A stretch of DNA of 64,000 bases from Dirofilaria immitis (taxonomy: Eukaryota; Nematoda; Chromadorea; Rhabditida; Onchocercidae). This document shows, in pieces, positions 1 through 14,100 of this stretch. The position numbers were made by a program, and so were the translations under genes. Location of the stretch: contig JAKNDB010000068.1 of the NCBI GenBank assembly GCA_024305405.1, positions 8,175,501 to 8,239,500 of the forward strand, written 5' to 3'. Each line of letters begins with the position of its first letter. Within the stretch, counting starts at the first letter, position 1. The notes beneath the pieces were generated by a model. The model saw only the letters and a program-made list of their open reading frames with translations, was not told the DNA's origin and did not search any database.

Positions 1-3000
1 ATGCGAGAGATAGCTTTTATTTTTGAAGATGATCGACACGTGCGGTATCGCAGTTTTGAAGACAGTACGGAGTTTGAGCGAGAGTTGTGCAAAGCAAACC
101 CACAAAAGATCGATATTGGCGCAGTTTATAATTATAAAGTAGTTTGACATCTTTTTCTAAGAAATGAATCCATTTAGAATTTTGATGTTATAATGTGTTT
201 GTCTTCCGCATTTCCAACTATAGGCAAATATAAATGCTGATACTACAAGACATATCAATTGAATAAATCCATTATTGTGGGACAAATAAAAAAGTTATTT
301 TTCAGTTAAATTTCTCAATTAATGATAAAATATGCAATAATTTTTCAAACAATAGTAATTTTAGCCGAGAGACCATAAAAATTTGCCGATTTTCATCCAG
401 TTGAACGTGAACTCATTTTCGATATTGATTTGACTGACTATAATGACATTCGGACATGTTGCTTGTAAGTCTTTTACTTAAAGATATAAGTCGTACAATT
501 TGGAATAATATATTTCCATAACGGTACTAGCTGTTATGCAATATATACTGATATAAAATGCTAAGTTTGATTTCACGATATTTAAACTTCCCAATGCTTT
601 TTCTTCTCGTGGATAAAAAATATGAAATAAATATTCATCGAAAGATTTATCATCAAGAAGTGGAATTTGCTTCGAATAGGTTAGTAAAATTAAGTTTTGA
701 ACTTTCTATTTAAAATGTGGTAATTCTAGAGAAGCAAAAATATGTAAGAAATGTTGGAGGTGGATATCTATTGCAGTGGGTGTTTTGAATCATTTGTTGG
801 AAAGTTAGTTTAATTTTCTAGTCTTAGATTTTTTTGAATGAATTTTCTTATTATGCGATAATATTTATTATGGATAGCTATTATATATATGTGAAGAGAG
901 CATTAATTATTGCTAATTTCAAATCATAACTAGAAACTTTTACACTATATTATTAATGAATTATTGGAAGATATGAAAATATTATTTGTTTAAAATCATT
1001 CACTGTTCCATTCAAAAAAATATACATAAATGTATAGATTATTGAAACATATATATATATGATTTGAATTATACGATACAGCTACAGTAAAATCACTTCT
1101 TTTTTTCTTATGTTTGTGTAAGAAAATTGATCAGTATACGGTTTGCAAGAAAACTCAGATTCGAGCTTGCATCCAAAACTAAACGGTGTTTTCTCCTCTT
1201 TTTTTTCCACTACCTTGTCGTCTTTATTTTATTTATCATTTCATTCAAATCAGTGCCACTTCAATTTATGTCAGAAGTGAGATATTTTTCTCACTTTTGA
1301 CAATTTCGATATCAATTTTTATAAAAATATTTTTCAATACGATAATTATCTGCTTGCTTCTTTTATTTCTCATTCATTTCCCTTCATTTAATTAATTTGT
1401 TCTTGATTTACGCTTTATTTAAATAATATTATCTGTTTTCATATTTATCACTGTTGTTGAAGGACATTTCGGTTTCAAGCATTATTTATGGGTATTTTCT
1501 GGCCGTCGCGGTATTCATTGCTGGGTTGCCGATGCTGCTGCACGAAAACTTCAGAACGCTGGCCGAATAGCCGTTGTTGAGTATCTATCTCTGATCACTG
1601 TGAGTAATAATACATATGTAAGCTTGTCAAAAACAAATGTTTTTGTCCGAAAAAGAATCACTTGATAGCGTAGATACGCTCTGATTTTCTTCTTGGATTA
1701 ATTAGCACTATAAATTGTAGAGTGGGCAGAAAATTTCAAAAACAGCAACAAAACGTACATTTGTTCATCCCATGCTAGAACACGTATACAGCTATTTGGT
1801 ACAGAGGTTACTTTTATATAATTCTCATGACTTGTGGAATTTTCCTAGTTTTCTAAATTAAGCTGGAATTGTTATATTTTTAACCATTTCAGCCCAGACG
1901 TGAGCGAACTCATGTTAGAACAAGGCTGGATGAGCAACGATGGATTAATATCTTTATTAGATGATTGCATAAACGAAGAAGTTGAAAAGGAAATTAAAGA
2001 AATTGTGGATGAAGTGAAGACGTGAATTAATTCTTTTTGGAGTCAAGACAACATTATTATTTTGTGTAGACATTTGCTCTAAAGGATTCTGTATATGCGA
2101 TTTATAAAGCAAGTGAATAACTAGAATAAGAAGTGTAAGTATACAAATATATAATTTATTTCAGTATTGATTTGAAAAAAAGGTGGAATGCTTTACGAAT
2201 CAAATTTGACAAATATAAACGTGCTGAGCTTGAGAAAAATGGAATTGAATTGTGCGAGGTGATTAAATTTAAAATTTTTTAAAGTAATATTGATAGATTT
2301 GTGATTTATCGTTATAATCTCTGTCTGTGGTTTTAAATGTAAAATAAAATCATTCTTTATCTATTTTGCGATTTTTACGATAATATTCAAATTTTTGATA
2401 AAAAATTTTAACATGAGAATTTCTAATGTATGATTCTGATTGTAGATAGCCAGTCCTCAGTCATCATTCCATTTTCGTGATTATGTGCTGCAGCATACTT
2501 ATCCTCGTCTGGATATTCATGTTTCCACAGGGATAAATCATCTACTCAAAAGTCCGTTTTGTGTGCATCCCAAAACTGGACTTATAGCTGTACCCATTAA
2601 TCCAAGTCGGATATCTGATATAAATCTTGCAAAGTTACCTCGCATAGAGTAAGCATTTATTCTCTGAATATTATATTTAAATAATAAAACTAGACACGTA
2701 GTTTTTAGTTTTCGCTACTTTATTTATGAATGGTCCAATATCCAAAATATTTCAGTACTTTGCTGCATGAGATTATAAAATTGAATTACAATGGAGAAAC
2801 GAAAGAAGATTGGAAGAATTTTGGTATTTCTCCAACTTTATAATTCCAAAAATTCATACTGCTTTATTATTAAAACTTTAAATATTTATTACTATTCATC
2901 TATGACAATTTGATGTGTTAATATCGGCAATAGTTTAAGAAAAATAATTGTGTCCAAAATTCTGAATTGATTTTTATGTCTACTATATATTGCTAAAATG

Positions 3001-3609
3001 TTTTGTCCGCGGTGTATGTTGTGGATTTCTCGTAGTATTGGTCCCAAGGAGCTCCGACAGTTTTTATAGTAGTTTAGGAGAAAGGATCGTGGGGAAGATT
3101 GGGAAGGGAGGAAGGAAAGAGAAGAGGAAGCGGATGTCCTCATATATTTAATTGAATACAAAAGTGTGGAACGAATGACATATCATAAATAGAAGCGTGG
3201 GATATCATATAATTTTTTGATGAGAAAATAGCTATATAAGCAAAAGCTAATTTACGTGTTACATTTTAATCACTAAAATTAAATTTATAAAACTTAGTTT
3301 TAGAATATAAGAATTTATATGTAATTTAATTTCCATTGCTGAAGACATAGGTTTGTTGCTTAGAAAAATTATTTTATAAAATTCTTTCGGTTTTTTCGTG
3401 ACTGCGGTAGGTCAATTGCTGAAGTGATAAGTGTTAATCAATATTTTTATTGTATAATGTATTTTGTTTTAGCAATATTAAAATAATGCTGTGTCTTAAT
3501 CATACTGTAAGCTTTTTCAGAAATCAAGCATTGTTCCCTGGGACCGTATATCGAAACATTTGAAGAATTTATAAACAATTTGATTTGTAGTGCACAACAA
3601 CATTTATGA
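1..3609 (+). CDS. pri-1: DNA primase small (catalytic) subunit, PRIM1 family, 5'-partial
   Basis: Catalytic subunit of the polymerase alpha-primase complex, which makes RNA primers in the nucleus. Exons: 1-138, 365-464, 730-803, 1463-1599, 1721-1806, 1893-2021, 2165-2258, 2446-2648, 2756-2823, 3521-3609 (stop TGA). About 372 residues are visible; human PRIM1 has about 420. The missing part is N-terminal: the ATG at base 1 aligns with an internal PRIM1 position. Motifs seen: KIDIGAVY, the catalytic acidic motif [10 protein letters not shown], a Cys cluster CC..CKKCW (zinc site), [10 protein letters not shown], and YPRLDI with [10 protein letters not shown] near the third metal ligand. The C-terminal exon reads [12 protein letters not shown], as in the family. 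One frame break: exon 2 reads PRDHK, then [12 protein letters not shown] only if the A5 run at 375-379 is one base longer. Exon 2 is 100 bp where the flanking phases need 101. Function is sure; the break is probably a sequence error. Confidence 0.93.
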
Positions 3610-3611
3610 TC

Positions 3612-3617
3612 AATAAA
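3612..3617 (+). terminator. poly(A) signal of the primase gene
   Basis: AATAAA lies 3 bases after the TGA stop of the primase gene. It is the only obvious cleavage signal close to the stop and would give a very short 3'UTR. Confidence 0.5.
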
Positions 3618-6600
3618 TCGTCTAGTCAGTTTTATTTATTGAAGCTAGTATACTTTGTCACAAAATCCCTACTTGTAAAAACATTTGATGCTTCCATTGT
3701 TTTAAAGAGAAAATCTAAATTGTTTTGAAATTTGAAATCCTCGGTTTTAAAATTGAAAAAAAATGAGGTTACTTATTGTTAATTAGTGGACTAGAAACAA
3801 AATTTCATGCAGTTTGCTGGATATTCCAACTACAAATTATAGTGTTCAAAATTTTTATTCGGCGAATCTCTTTTTCGGAAAGAAAACTTTGTAAGGAAGA
3901 TTTGAATCAAAAGCATATAATGTGATTTTTTGAATATGTTAATAGACTTCGAAATCTTTTGCTTAATAAATAGTTTTAATGGAAATTCTTCGTTCTTAAA
4001 TGTCCTCTTATCAATGAAAGTTATAATAATTGGACCCGACAAGTCCACAAATAGATTCGTGTCATTAAGGCGACATGGGCTAAGATGACTCAAACATTCA
4101 GAAAAAAATATTTTTTTTGGTAATGGTTTTATATTACTTGTCCCACATTATACTTGTTAGAGAAGATGATCATTGACCAGTCTGTGCAATACAAGTAAAT
4201 TCACCGAATAAGGAAATAGTCGTAGCAAGGAATTAAAAATTTTCAGGAATAACATAATCGATTGTGAAAGATTAGCAAAAGTTTACTTTAAATTTAACTT
4301 TTCAGAAGTTTAGAATTTCTTTAAATATTTTTAAGGAATAAAAGAATAAAGTAATATTTTATGCTGCCGATAACCCTTTACTTACTTCCTTAAGGTAATG
4401 CGGCATTCCTCCCATGGCCATATAGAGCTGCAATATTTACTGGTAATCAAGGTTGACTCCTAAATATCTTAGATATTCTTTAGTTTCAAATTCGGTTTTG
4501 TCGAATATATGCGTTTGAAGCAGGTTGGAATCTTAACACCTCCATTTTTTTGAATTTTTAATCAGGAATCGATGTTTTATTTTAGCATAAAATGTCCTGG
4601 TCGACAGGTTTATACAATTGCTGAGATTTTATCTGACATATTCATTAGGAACATCAGATAGTAAAGTGTGAATGAATATTATGAGTGGAATAACTGATCA
4701 CTTTATTTCTTCTCATTCTTTTGAATATAAATTTATATGATAAACTTATAAAAAACAACTCGAATTTAAAATTATCATTTAGTTACTGAAATAAATAAAA
4801 TAACTAAACGATAATTTCAAAGCTGGATTGCTAGAAATTTTTAAAAACTAAGAAAGTCTGTAATTTTATATGGATTTGAAAATAAAACTATTTGAAGTAT
4901 TCCCCAAATATGAGATATTTGATCGAGAATTGATATTTCCATAGTATCTACAGAAATAAATAGCTAACAATAATTGAACTGTAAACCGAATTAATGATAA
5001 ATTAAAGAATGTTCACTGCGATCCTTGTTCAATGAAAATCTGATAAGCAGTAGAGCAACGATCGATGATGGTTTGATCAGATGGCAATTCTGTTGATGAT
5101 AATAATATCTGCTACGTTATTACAATCTCGAAAGATGACAGGAATAAAAAACTAATCATAAGGAAGATGAAATGAGCTTCGCAACGAGAGCAAGATATAT
5201 GCTCAGTAAATGTTTTACCCAATTACTAATTAAATGAACGGCTTATTTTGACAATGAAAATGAATATTTTTCAATTTTTTGAATTTAATAAATCCCTACC
5301 TCATGGAAATGATATCCTTGAACAATTTGTTCAGAATAAAATATTTTTTAAGAATCATTCAGAGCACTTATCTTCATTACCCTGCAGTTTCACATTATAA
5401 AAGGAAGAGTAGAAAATCTAAAATCAAAACTATTGTATTTCATCGTAGTTCAGTTGTGTCTGTTTAAACATTCAAAAATGTTTTTTTTTTTCTTGAAAGA
5501 TTATAGTACCCATTTTACATTATCGTGCGAAAAACCAAGATAATTAACCAGTTTGCTATCTAGCAAGATTTCCGTTAAAAATTTTTCAAAAATGATTCCT
5601 TTGAGACAATAGCATAATTCCCACTTATGTATAAAAAGAATTACTTATATGTGTATAACATTGTAATTATAATTTTAGAGATTACAGTATCCATTTTACA
5701 TTATTATACAAAATACCAAAATTCTAAATGATTCCCTATTTTTCCGATCGGGAATATACAATATATAAGATCACAATATCTGATGGAAAGTTCTTTGTTT
5801 TATTAACATTCATCATGTTGATGTAAAAAAGAAGTCAGAATGTTTAACATAAAAATATTTTTTAAAGCAAATTTCTCTCTTCATTAATTAAATCACAATA
5901 AAGTTAAGAAAAAGATATCAAAAAAATTTATACTTCTTCGGAAATTTTTAGGTTAAATTCTTATTCGTTGAAATAATTTCAGAATTCGAAGTTTGGAAAG
6001 TCGTCAAAATTTCATGAGTCCTTCGATAGATAAAGGAATAAGGAGAAGCACTTTATCATATAAACAGAAAACGTCCAAACTTTTTATAAAATTAACAGTA
6101 TTTCAGCTGAAATCAATGGAGCGAGGATTGCCCCTACAATCATAACAATCTTTTTCAAAGAATTTCAAATTTTCAGTAATTTTTGAAACGAATTATTTGG
6201 GTTCGGTGAAGCGAAAGAGTGCAGTTTTGTTTTCTAATCGACAATAGACACAAATTTACGTCATTCGCATTTGCATTTGACAAAATCGCATTTTCGCTTT
6301 TAAATTTCTTAGCAATATGTAATGTAAGCACCAAGTATTATTTCGAGGACGAGAAAACATTGCATTTCTTGAATCAAATGCAAAAAAATCAATCAATAAT
6401 TAATTCAAATTCCTTTCACCACATCTTCATAATGATTTTTTTCTTCTAGATATAAAGGATAATAGGCCAAAATTAGAATTTTAAGTTTATTCATTTCAAT
6501 TTTACGTCTATCGTTGTCTCACAAATCTTTCAAATCTCTTCTCATCTATATTTACTTCATTTTATCAAAGTGCTCTTCATTCCTATATATAAATCTTTCT

Positions 6601-8192
6601 AATAACTTGCAAATAACATTTCTACGAAATTGAATGGAATATATTCTAGGAAAAAAGACATCAGATATCATAATTACTGATAATAGTGAAAAACTGAAAA
6701 AGAATTTGCTGTGATTTGAGTACTAAAACTTTGTCTTTCCTTATCCAAGTCTATTTTTGTTATCTGTTTTGAAAAGATATCGTTCTCTCTACCTTGGCTT
6801 CGAAATATATCTGGGAAATTAAAAACTCAAAAGAAATGGTTACTCGAATTGTTTCTAATAGTTATAGTGATTACGAATCGTATGAAAGAGCTAATCATAT
6901 CAACGAGTAAATTGTTCACACTTCTATATAAAACCGAATGAATAAACAAATATAAAAGAGGAGGATAATACGTAATGATGTAAAGTACGAGACAATTTAG
7001 AAGCAAATAAATTGATGAATTAAAATTTTTCTTATTCAAATATACTGAATCTTTTCGAGCCAAATATAAAAAGAAATGAAACCACTGAATAATTTCACGA
7101 TGGCTTTTGTAATCGATCATCGTTTCTTTGGTGCATCTCATTTCCATATACTTTTCACTGAATTTATCTCTTTACCTATAGATAATTAGAAGATTCATCT
7201 TGAATTGCAATATTCTAACTTAGTCTAAAAGATGAGTGATCAGAATGACAATGACAGATCTAAACTTATGATTTATAACTTGATCGAATAGGAATAGCAT
7301 TATTGTTAACATCTTCTCTGAAGTCTTGTCCACACAAAACTATACTACCAACAAAGGATAGATAGATGCACTGAATGAATAATATGAAATGATAATGATT
7401 TCGAGAGCAGTGCTCAAGAAAGAAAATATGACAAGAAGCTTGTAATTTTGTAATGTTTAATCATAGAAATGAATGAATTGATAAAATTGAGCACTTCACA
7501 CAGTGAATAGAATTCCCGTCAACTAAGGCTCTAAATTGTTTGATGTTCGAAGATAAGCTGTCAAAGGATTTTATCTTTCGGAAAGAATAAACAAATTCAC
7601 TATGCTGATTTCTTAACAACATCCAAGGAAAAACTCTTTTCTATTTTCTTGATAAAACTTTATGCTTTTTATTATCTTCAAATCAAGCATTAAAAGCGTT
7701 GTGTTAGCTCTCAAACTGCAAAAAAAAGAAAGTTAAATTGAAATACATCATTTTAGAAATTAAATTAAACTTACTTTATATGCTATTTGAAATAACAATA
7801 ATCCCTGAAGAAAATGAAGATCCAAAATGGATTGAAACGCTGTTCCAGATACTACTAATTTTACTCATTCTCAGATAATTAATCAGTTTTGAATATGTAA
7901 AATAATATTTAATCGCTAGTTATCTTCGAAGATTATGGCGGAAGTCAGCCAAACTCATTTGGCGATTAATAAAGCAATTTTTCACAAATTATGTTTCAGA
8001 ACTAATATAGTCTTAAATAACATCTATTTGGAATTTACCATACTGAGAAACAAATTTCTATTCTTTGGTTCAAAATAATTGGAACAGTAATAAAGAAAAA
8101 GACGATCAAATAAAAACAAATTTGGTCTTGAAAAATTCAAGAAATAATAAAATACTGGAATAAAAATGAAATTACGAAGAGATTAGATGAGA
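3618..8192. other. Intergenic, no gene recognised
   Basis: About 4.6 kb between the convergent primase and potassium channel genes. Only short AT-rich frames without splice-compatible partners or recognisable protein were seen. A weak, diverged duplication is visible: a CCATTTTACATTAT core with similar flanks occurs near 5511 and near 5692. Confidence 0.5.
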
Positions 8193-11100
8193 TCAAGGAT
8201 GGTACCGCGATATGCTGAATCGGGAATGGCAAAAACGACAGGAATGCAAGTCGAGAGTTGAAGTCGACGACGATAATGACTCTGCATTCTGATCAATATA
8301 CCTGCAGTAGTTTATAATTCAGGTATAAGAGCTGCTGTTTTCCTAACTTACTACTACATGCAAAGTTATTCTGATGAAAAATAGTATGTAAAAATTAATT
8401 TTTACCATAATTTCATCTTTATAAAATCTGTTTTTCTAAAAATTAAGTAAGATTTTACCGAATCCACCGAATATCGGCAGGAATAAATGGAATAACATGT
8501 TTCGATATATGGAAATTATCGATGATAAACGCATCCCGATCGTAATTTTTTGCTCTCTTTTGCATCAAATTTGCATATAGCTCGGACACAAGCACCACCT
8601 AAGATTTTGATTTTCGAAATTTTGTTAATTCAAAAGTTTCACGATTTTTTAAGACTTCTGCACTAAGCAGCTACGTGGAAAAAGATAAATTATCTGTACT
8701 TTCAGTATCATTTTTATAAGAAGTATGCTTGAATCTCATATCATACTTATACTAACAGAAAGATATATGATGGGAAATAGAATTAAATTCATGAAGTACA
8801 CTATTTTCAGACATTTATCAATATCTTTTAAATTAAAACAATACTTGCCAGATGAAAAAAGAGCAAATTTATAGGATCAGAATAGTAACCTTTCCTCCAA
8901 CGACAGCTAATGCAGAACGAGCGTCCTGTATTTTCTACCGAAATAATGAATTTTACGAATATACTGCACGCCGACTAAATCAATACACATTGTTGTGATT
9001 GCCAAACCTAATGAAATTTTCATTCAGATTAATGTCTTAAATGAATACTTCGAATATAAATAAATATTGAAGTTAATTCTCTTAAATTATCTGGAGAATT
9101 TGAACTAAAATCTCGGCCATTTTAATTTTTAATTTTATGTGAATAATACTTTTGTTCATATTCACAGACGCTTTGAAGACTAAAAGTAAAGAAGTTGTTT
9201 TACTATAGTAGCTTATATATTCTATTAATCTATTCATTAATGATATCCATATCTGTAAGAGCTTAATCAAACCTAAAATAATATAAAGTAAAATGAGGTA
9301 CATATAACCATCTCGTCGGGGCATTAAATCACCGAAACCAACCTGAAAAAAATTTTCATTTCTCTCTAGTTTATAGGATGACTCAGAGTACCAACAAAAA
9401 GGCTTGAAAATTTTCAAAAGTGACTATGCATAAAAAGCAGTGATAAAAATGATAGTGACGGAAAAGAGAAAAGAAACTTACAGTGGTCATCGTAATAAAT
9501 GACCAGTAAAATGCAGTGAAAAAACTCCATGGCTCCAAATTGGACATTAGTACACCTCCCAGTGATGTGTATGCAACAAGTATTACCAGCACCAACATCG
9601 CTGGTATCCTGTAATTGATGATAGAAATTCAAAAGCAAAGGTTGTGATATAGATATCGTTTAAACTTTAATATATTGACTTATCATTAATACTAATTACA
9701 ATGTTGAAACAAGAGAAAAAATAACTCAATAGACGTCAATGTTAAATTACGGCGAATTCTGTAATAGGAATAGTACATATCTCAGCTTTTATATAAATCT
9801 GCGAATAGAAGATAACATGAACGAATAATATAAATTACTGTACTTACCTCTGCTCTTCAATAAAATGCATATTGGCACTTAGGCCCTGCTTTTGACACTT
9901 CTCGCAAACTCTTTCCCTGTGATCTTTGCGCCAATGACGCCTTTCCCATAAGAAATGCTTCAATTTGAGGTAGTTACCATACATCCATACCAGATGTTCA
10001 CTTAAAAATTTACCAATATCTGCTATAGTTACTAGTGTCAAAGGTATGCCAAATAATGAAAATATAATGCACATCATGCGACCTAATTGTGTTACCGGTA
10101 CTGGATTACCATATCCTGAAACAGAAATTTCCAGAAAGTTTATTTCAAAACATTCCTTTGTAATATAATCTTTGCAAAATAATGACTATTATCAAAATTA
10201 GAAAATAACTGAACAAATAAAATTCTTGAGGAAAGAAATTCCTGAATAAGTAAAAGAAGATAAAATAAGTATTTCTAACTCATTAAGAAATCAAAACCTC
10301 ACCGATGGTGGTAACAACAGTGACGGCAAAAAGATAGCAGTAGAGAAAGACCATATCTCGATAGTATCATTAGCACGAACTTCGGCAGCAGTTAAAAAGA
10401 ATTTTTCAAAAGCGGTGAAAAGATGATCGCTCATATTATGCATGTGCTGTTTGGTTACCTGTGACCAAACTTCACGCCGAGTTTCATTAAGCATTGCCAA
10501 GGTGAACAATGAATTCACGAACTCTTCTTGTCGTTCGTGTATCATATCCAACTAAATATTAAGTAATCCAATATTATAGAAATTCAAAGTTGTGGAGATG
10601 ATTATGGCTCTCTGAATACTTGTAATAACTCCTCAAAATCATGATTTTTATGATCGTATTATATCCAACAAAATAATAGTCCAGTACTCTGCTGCGATTT
10701 GTGAAATTAAGTTTATAATTGGAACGATTTCATAAATAAGTGATATATGACTTTGTTATAGATTGGCTTACTCATACTGAATAATAAAACCTCAGAATAA
10801 ATATCAGAATTTACCTGTCGCCTTTTATTAGCCAGTTCATGCGGTTGTTCAACACTATAAAATATTGACGCACCGACAAATGTATAAGCGCAAGTTAATA
10901 ATACCAGACCAACGTGCGGTAAGATGAGTTTCGCATACTGAAATGAACTAAACGAAACAATAAGTAAAAATAACCGGATATGAGATAATTCGAGAATCAG
11001 AAATAGATCGGCTTTGTTATTTTGTGGTTTTTCTGATGATTTTTAAATTAAAAAAATATTTGCATCAAAAGACAAGAAAATGCGTTATTTTTAATATCTC

Positions 11101-14100
11101 TTCAGTCCAATGTTGATTTTATTGTAATCGCTGCCAAACTTCTGATGCTAAGATCATTTACAACCTAAATAACTGATAAGGAAAGAAAAGGTCGCTGAAA
11201 GAAAAGCAATAAAATAATTTGCAGAACTATCAATTTTGAATCTCATTCAAAATGACCATTTGCTTCTCTTCATTTCGTAAAATTGATCATTTCTTCTCCT
11301 TTATACTTTTCCTTTTTTTTTTCTTTCTTTTTCTAGAATCCATTTGGAAAAATTATTTTTGAAACAGTTTTAAATGGGCAAGAAATTTAGAGAGAGAATT
11401 CAGTTAAAAGGATGCAAAAAAAGTTTATTATTTTTAGTTGTCGCCACCAACAGAAAGGAATTAACAGATGAGATCTGAGTGATATATGCTCAAGCAGTGA
11501 TATCTAATCACTTAAATAAATCATATTCACAACAATAATGCCAGGAAACAGATAGGAAATTCTTTTATCACTGTGACACTTCCCTTCTCCTTATCAAGAC
11601 ACAGATAAGAAATAATCATATTTGGCTTTGCTTATTTATATTCTTCTCCTTTGTTTAATTATGATGACGACTCCAAACTTCCATAATTTATAACAAATAC
11701 TAAGATATGAAATAAGAAGGAAAGAGAAAGAGGGAGAGAGAGAAGAAGGAAGGAAGGGAGAAAGAGAGAGAGAGACAATAAGGGAGATAACATGAAGAGT
11801 GAGTACAATGAAAATGATCTAAGTCGAAGTTGAACCAATGAATTTAATCTAAATATTAATTAATAATGCAAATAAACCTTTCTGACACCGCTTCGATGAT
11901 CGTATTCATCATCTTCGGTCGAATCTCTTGTTACTCCTTCACTTGTCGATGAAACATCAATACAATCCTGAAAAGTTTATACAACTAATTTCATCGTATT
12001 AGCCATTTATTTCCATGCCAATTTTTCTTTCATGTTTATTCATTTATGTGCATACATTATGTTTTAGCTGTTATGAATATATTTATAATAATCAACAACT
12101 GATTAAAATACATAAATATCCTACTTGTTTTCTGTGACAGATGACTTATGGTTGATTAATATTATAGGTATTATAGGTGGAATGATCTGAATCAGGCGAA
12201 TAGTTTCTTTTTTGAATAAAAATACCATTTTATCAGGCACATCAAGCAAATCGCTTTTACTCCAGTCCTGATGATCCATTGTAGCGCTGCATTGAGACAT
12301 TCTTTCTCGATATGGTCTTTCCTGCAATTAGATTTTGAAATTTAAATCTGAAGAAAACGTTGATACTTCGAGTTTACTATTTTAGAATAGTCGAATGTAC
12401 ACATCCACCCAATTTAATGTCTGAAGAGATAAGGAAAAAATATTCCAATCAGAGAGGATTATTTAATCTGTGCACAAACAAACTTTAAAAATTTGAAACC
12501 ACTGTCTAGCTTAAAAATTTGAAACCACACATATATTTGAAATTATGTTTACAAAGCATTCGAAAAATAAGTATGAGTATAAATTATTTTTGTTTGAAAA
12601 TAAAAAGGAAAAAAATTTTGAAAAAATTTTTCGAACTAGAAGTCAAAGACAGTTATTAGAAGATGCGGAGCTATTCTTAGAAATGAATCTCATTCCTGAT
12701 ACAAAATCAGTTAACATACTTGAAAAATGAGAATTTTGAAGAAAAATCAAAATTGCTGGACCAAAAGATAATAATTCTTTTCGAAAATGCCAGATTACAT
12801 TTTCAAGTGCAAATATATTATCCATTTTTGCTTCATTTTAAAATAAAATTTCCGAAATTAAGATAAGAAGGCGAGTCAAGAGATAGATATCAAACGAAGA
12901 GAGTGAGAAGGAAAAGAATATTTAAGAAAAGGATAATGACAGTAGTGAATCCATTGATCCATTCAACTTAATATCTATTACCGATAATTATTCTATGCTA
13001 TAATCTCTAATTTAAATTGTCATCTATCTCTGCTTATAAAACGTTACTTATCGGAAGAATTATCAATTATCTTAGAAAATATTATCACTCAAAACTTATC
13101 TATCAAAAAATGGGAACGTGAAATGTGATTTTATATTTTAGTACCTCAACTTCGATCCTATATGTAAAATGATCAAGACTGCATTTGAATAGTTCACAGT
13201 ATGATCTAATGACAAATTTTCAATATTGCCATTAATTTTCGCAATATGACTTTGATTCATTCGTAATATTATTTGAATAATTGAGTTCTAATTATTTAAA
13301 TTTTTTAATATAAATGTACAAAGAACATAACTAAATTGCAAATATATAAAAATTACTGCTTGTTTAAAGGGCTACCTTGTTGTTCACAATTATTCTTTTA
13401 AACAATTTGAAAATTTCCAGAAAATCTACAAAAAAATGCAAAGCAGAATACTTGATACATTGCACAATTGGATGGAAAGAAGAAAGGAAAAGATAAGAAA
13501 AGGTGAGAAGGAAGGATTGGAACAATCTTGCCAAGAACTTTGATTAATTTCATTGCTATTTGAATATGTTAAGCTAATTAGCTATAAGATTTCATAAAGT
13601 ATCGACATACAAAGTACAATCTGATAAGTAGAAATCAAATAAACTGACCAGTTCACGTCAACTCATACTTTTTCATATTGAATTTCAATATTAGGTGCAC
13701 AGTTCTTAATAAGGAAATTATTTTTCATGACGGTGAGTATTAAAACGACTCCTTCAATAAATCGTTGTTGACGAATTTTATCAGCCTAATAGTGATTTTG
13801 AAATCGATTACATCAATTAAAGATTTGAGTATTTTTGGAAGATAAATTTATCAAAAAAAAAAAAATTAAGTAAAACACAAATGGGAAGATAAATAAATGA
13901 CTCATTCTCTTTTATAACTAACTTCACTGTTATATAAGGGTTGTACTCTATATAATAATGTTTTGGAGTGAGAAACGAAAGAGTTTCATTCATGAGACTT
14001 TTCAGGTCTTAATAAATCTCAGAATCATTTTTAGAAGAACATTTTTTATCATTTTTAAGCATTCAGATAATAAATTCTTTTGTAATTAGTGGAGAGATGA

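Noticed and set aside
2995..3070. Short plus-strand frame beginning MFCPRC
   Set aside because: Only 23 codons, inside the last primase intron, with no continuation as a zinc-ribbon protein.
1..3609. Primase as a pseudogene
   Set aside because: Only one break in about 1.1 kb of coding sequence, all catalytic and zinc residues kept, and the same kind of break occurs in every other conserved gene here.
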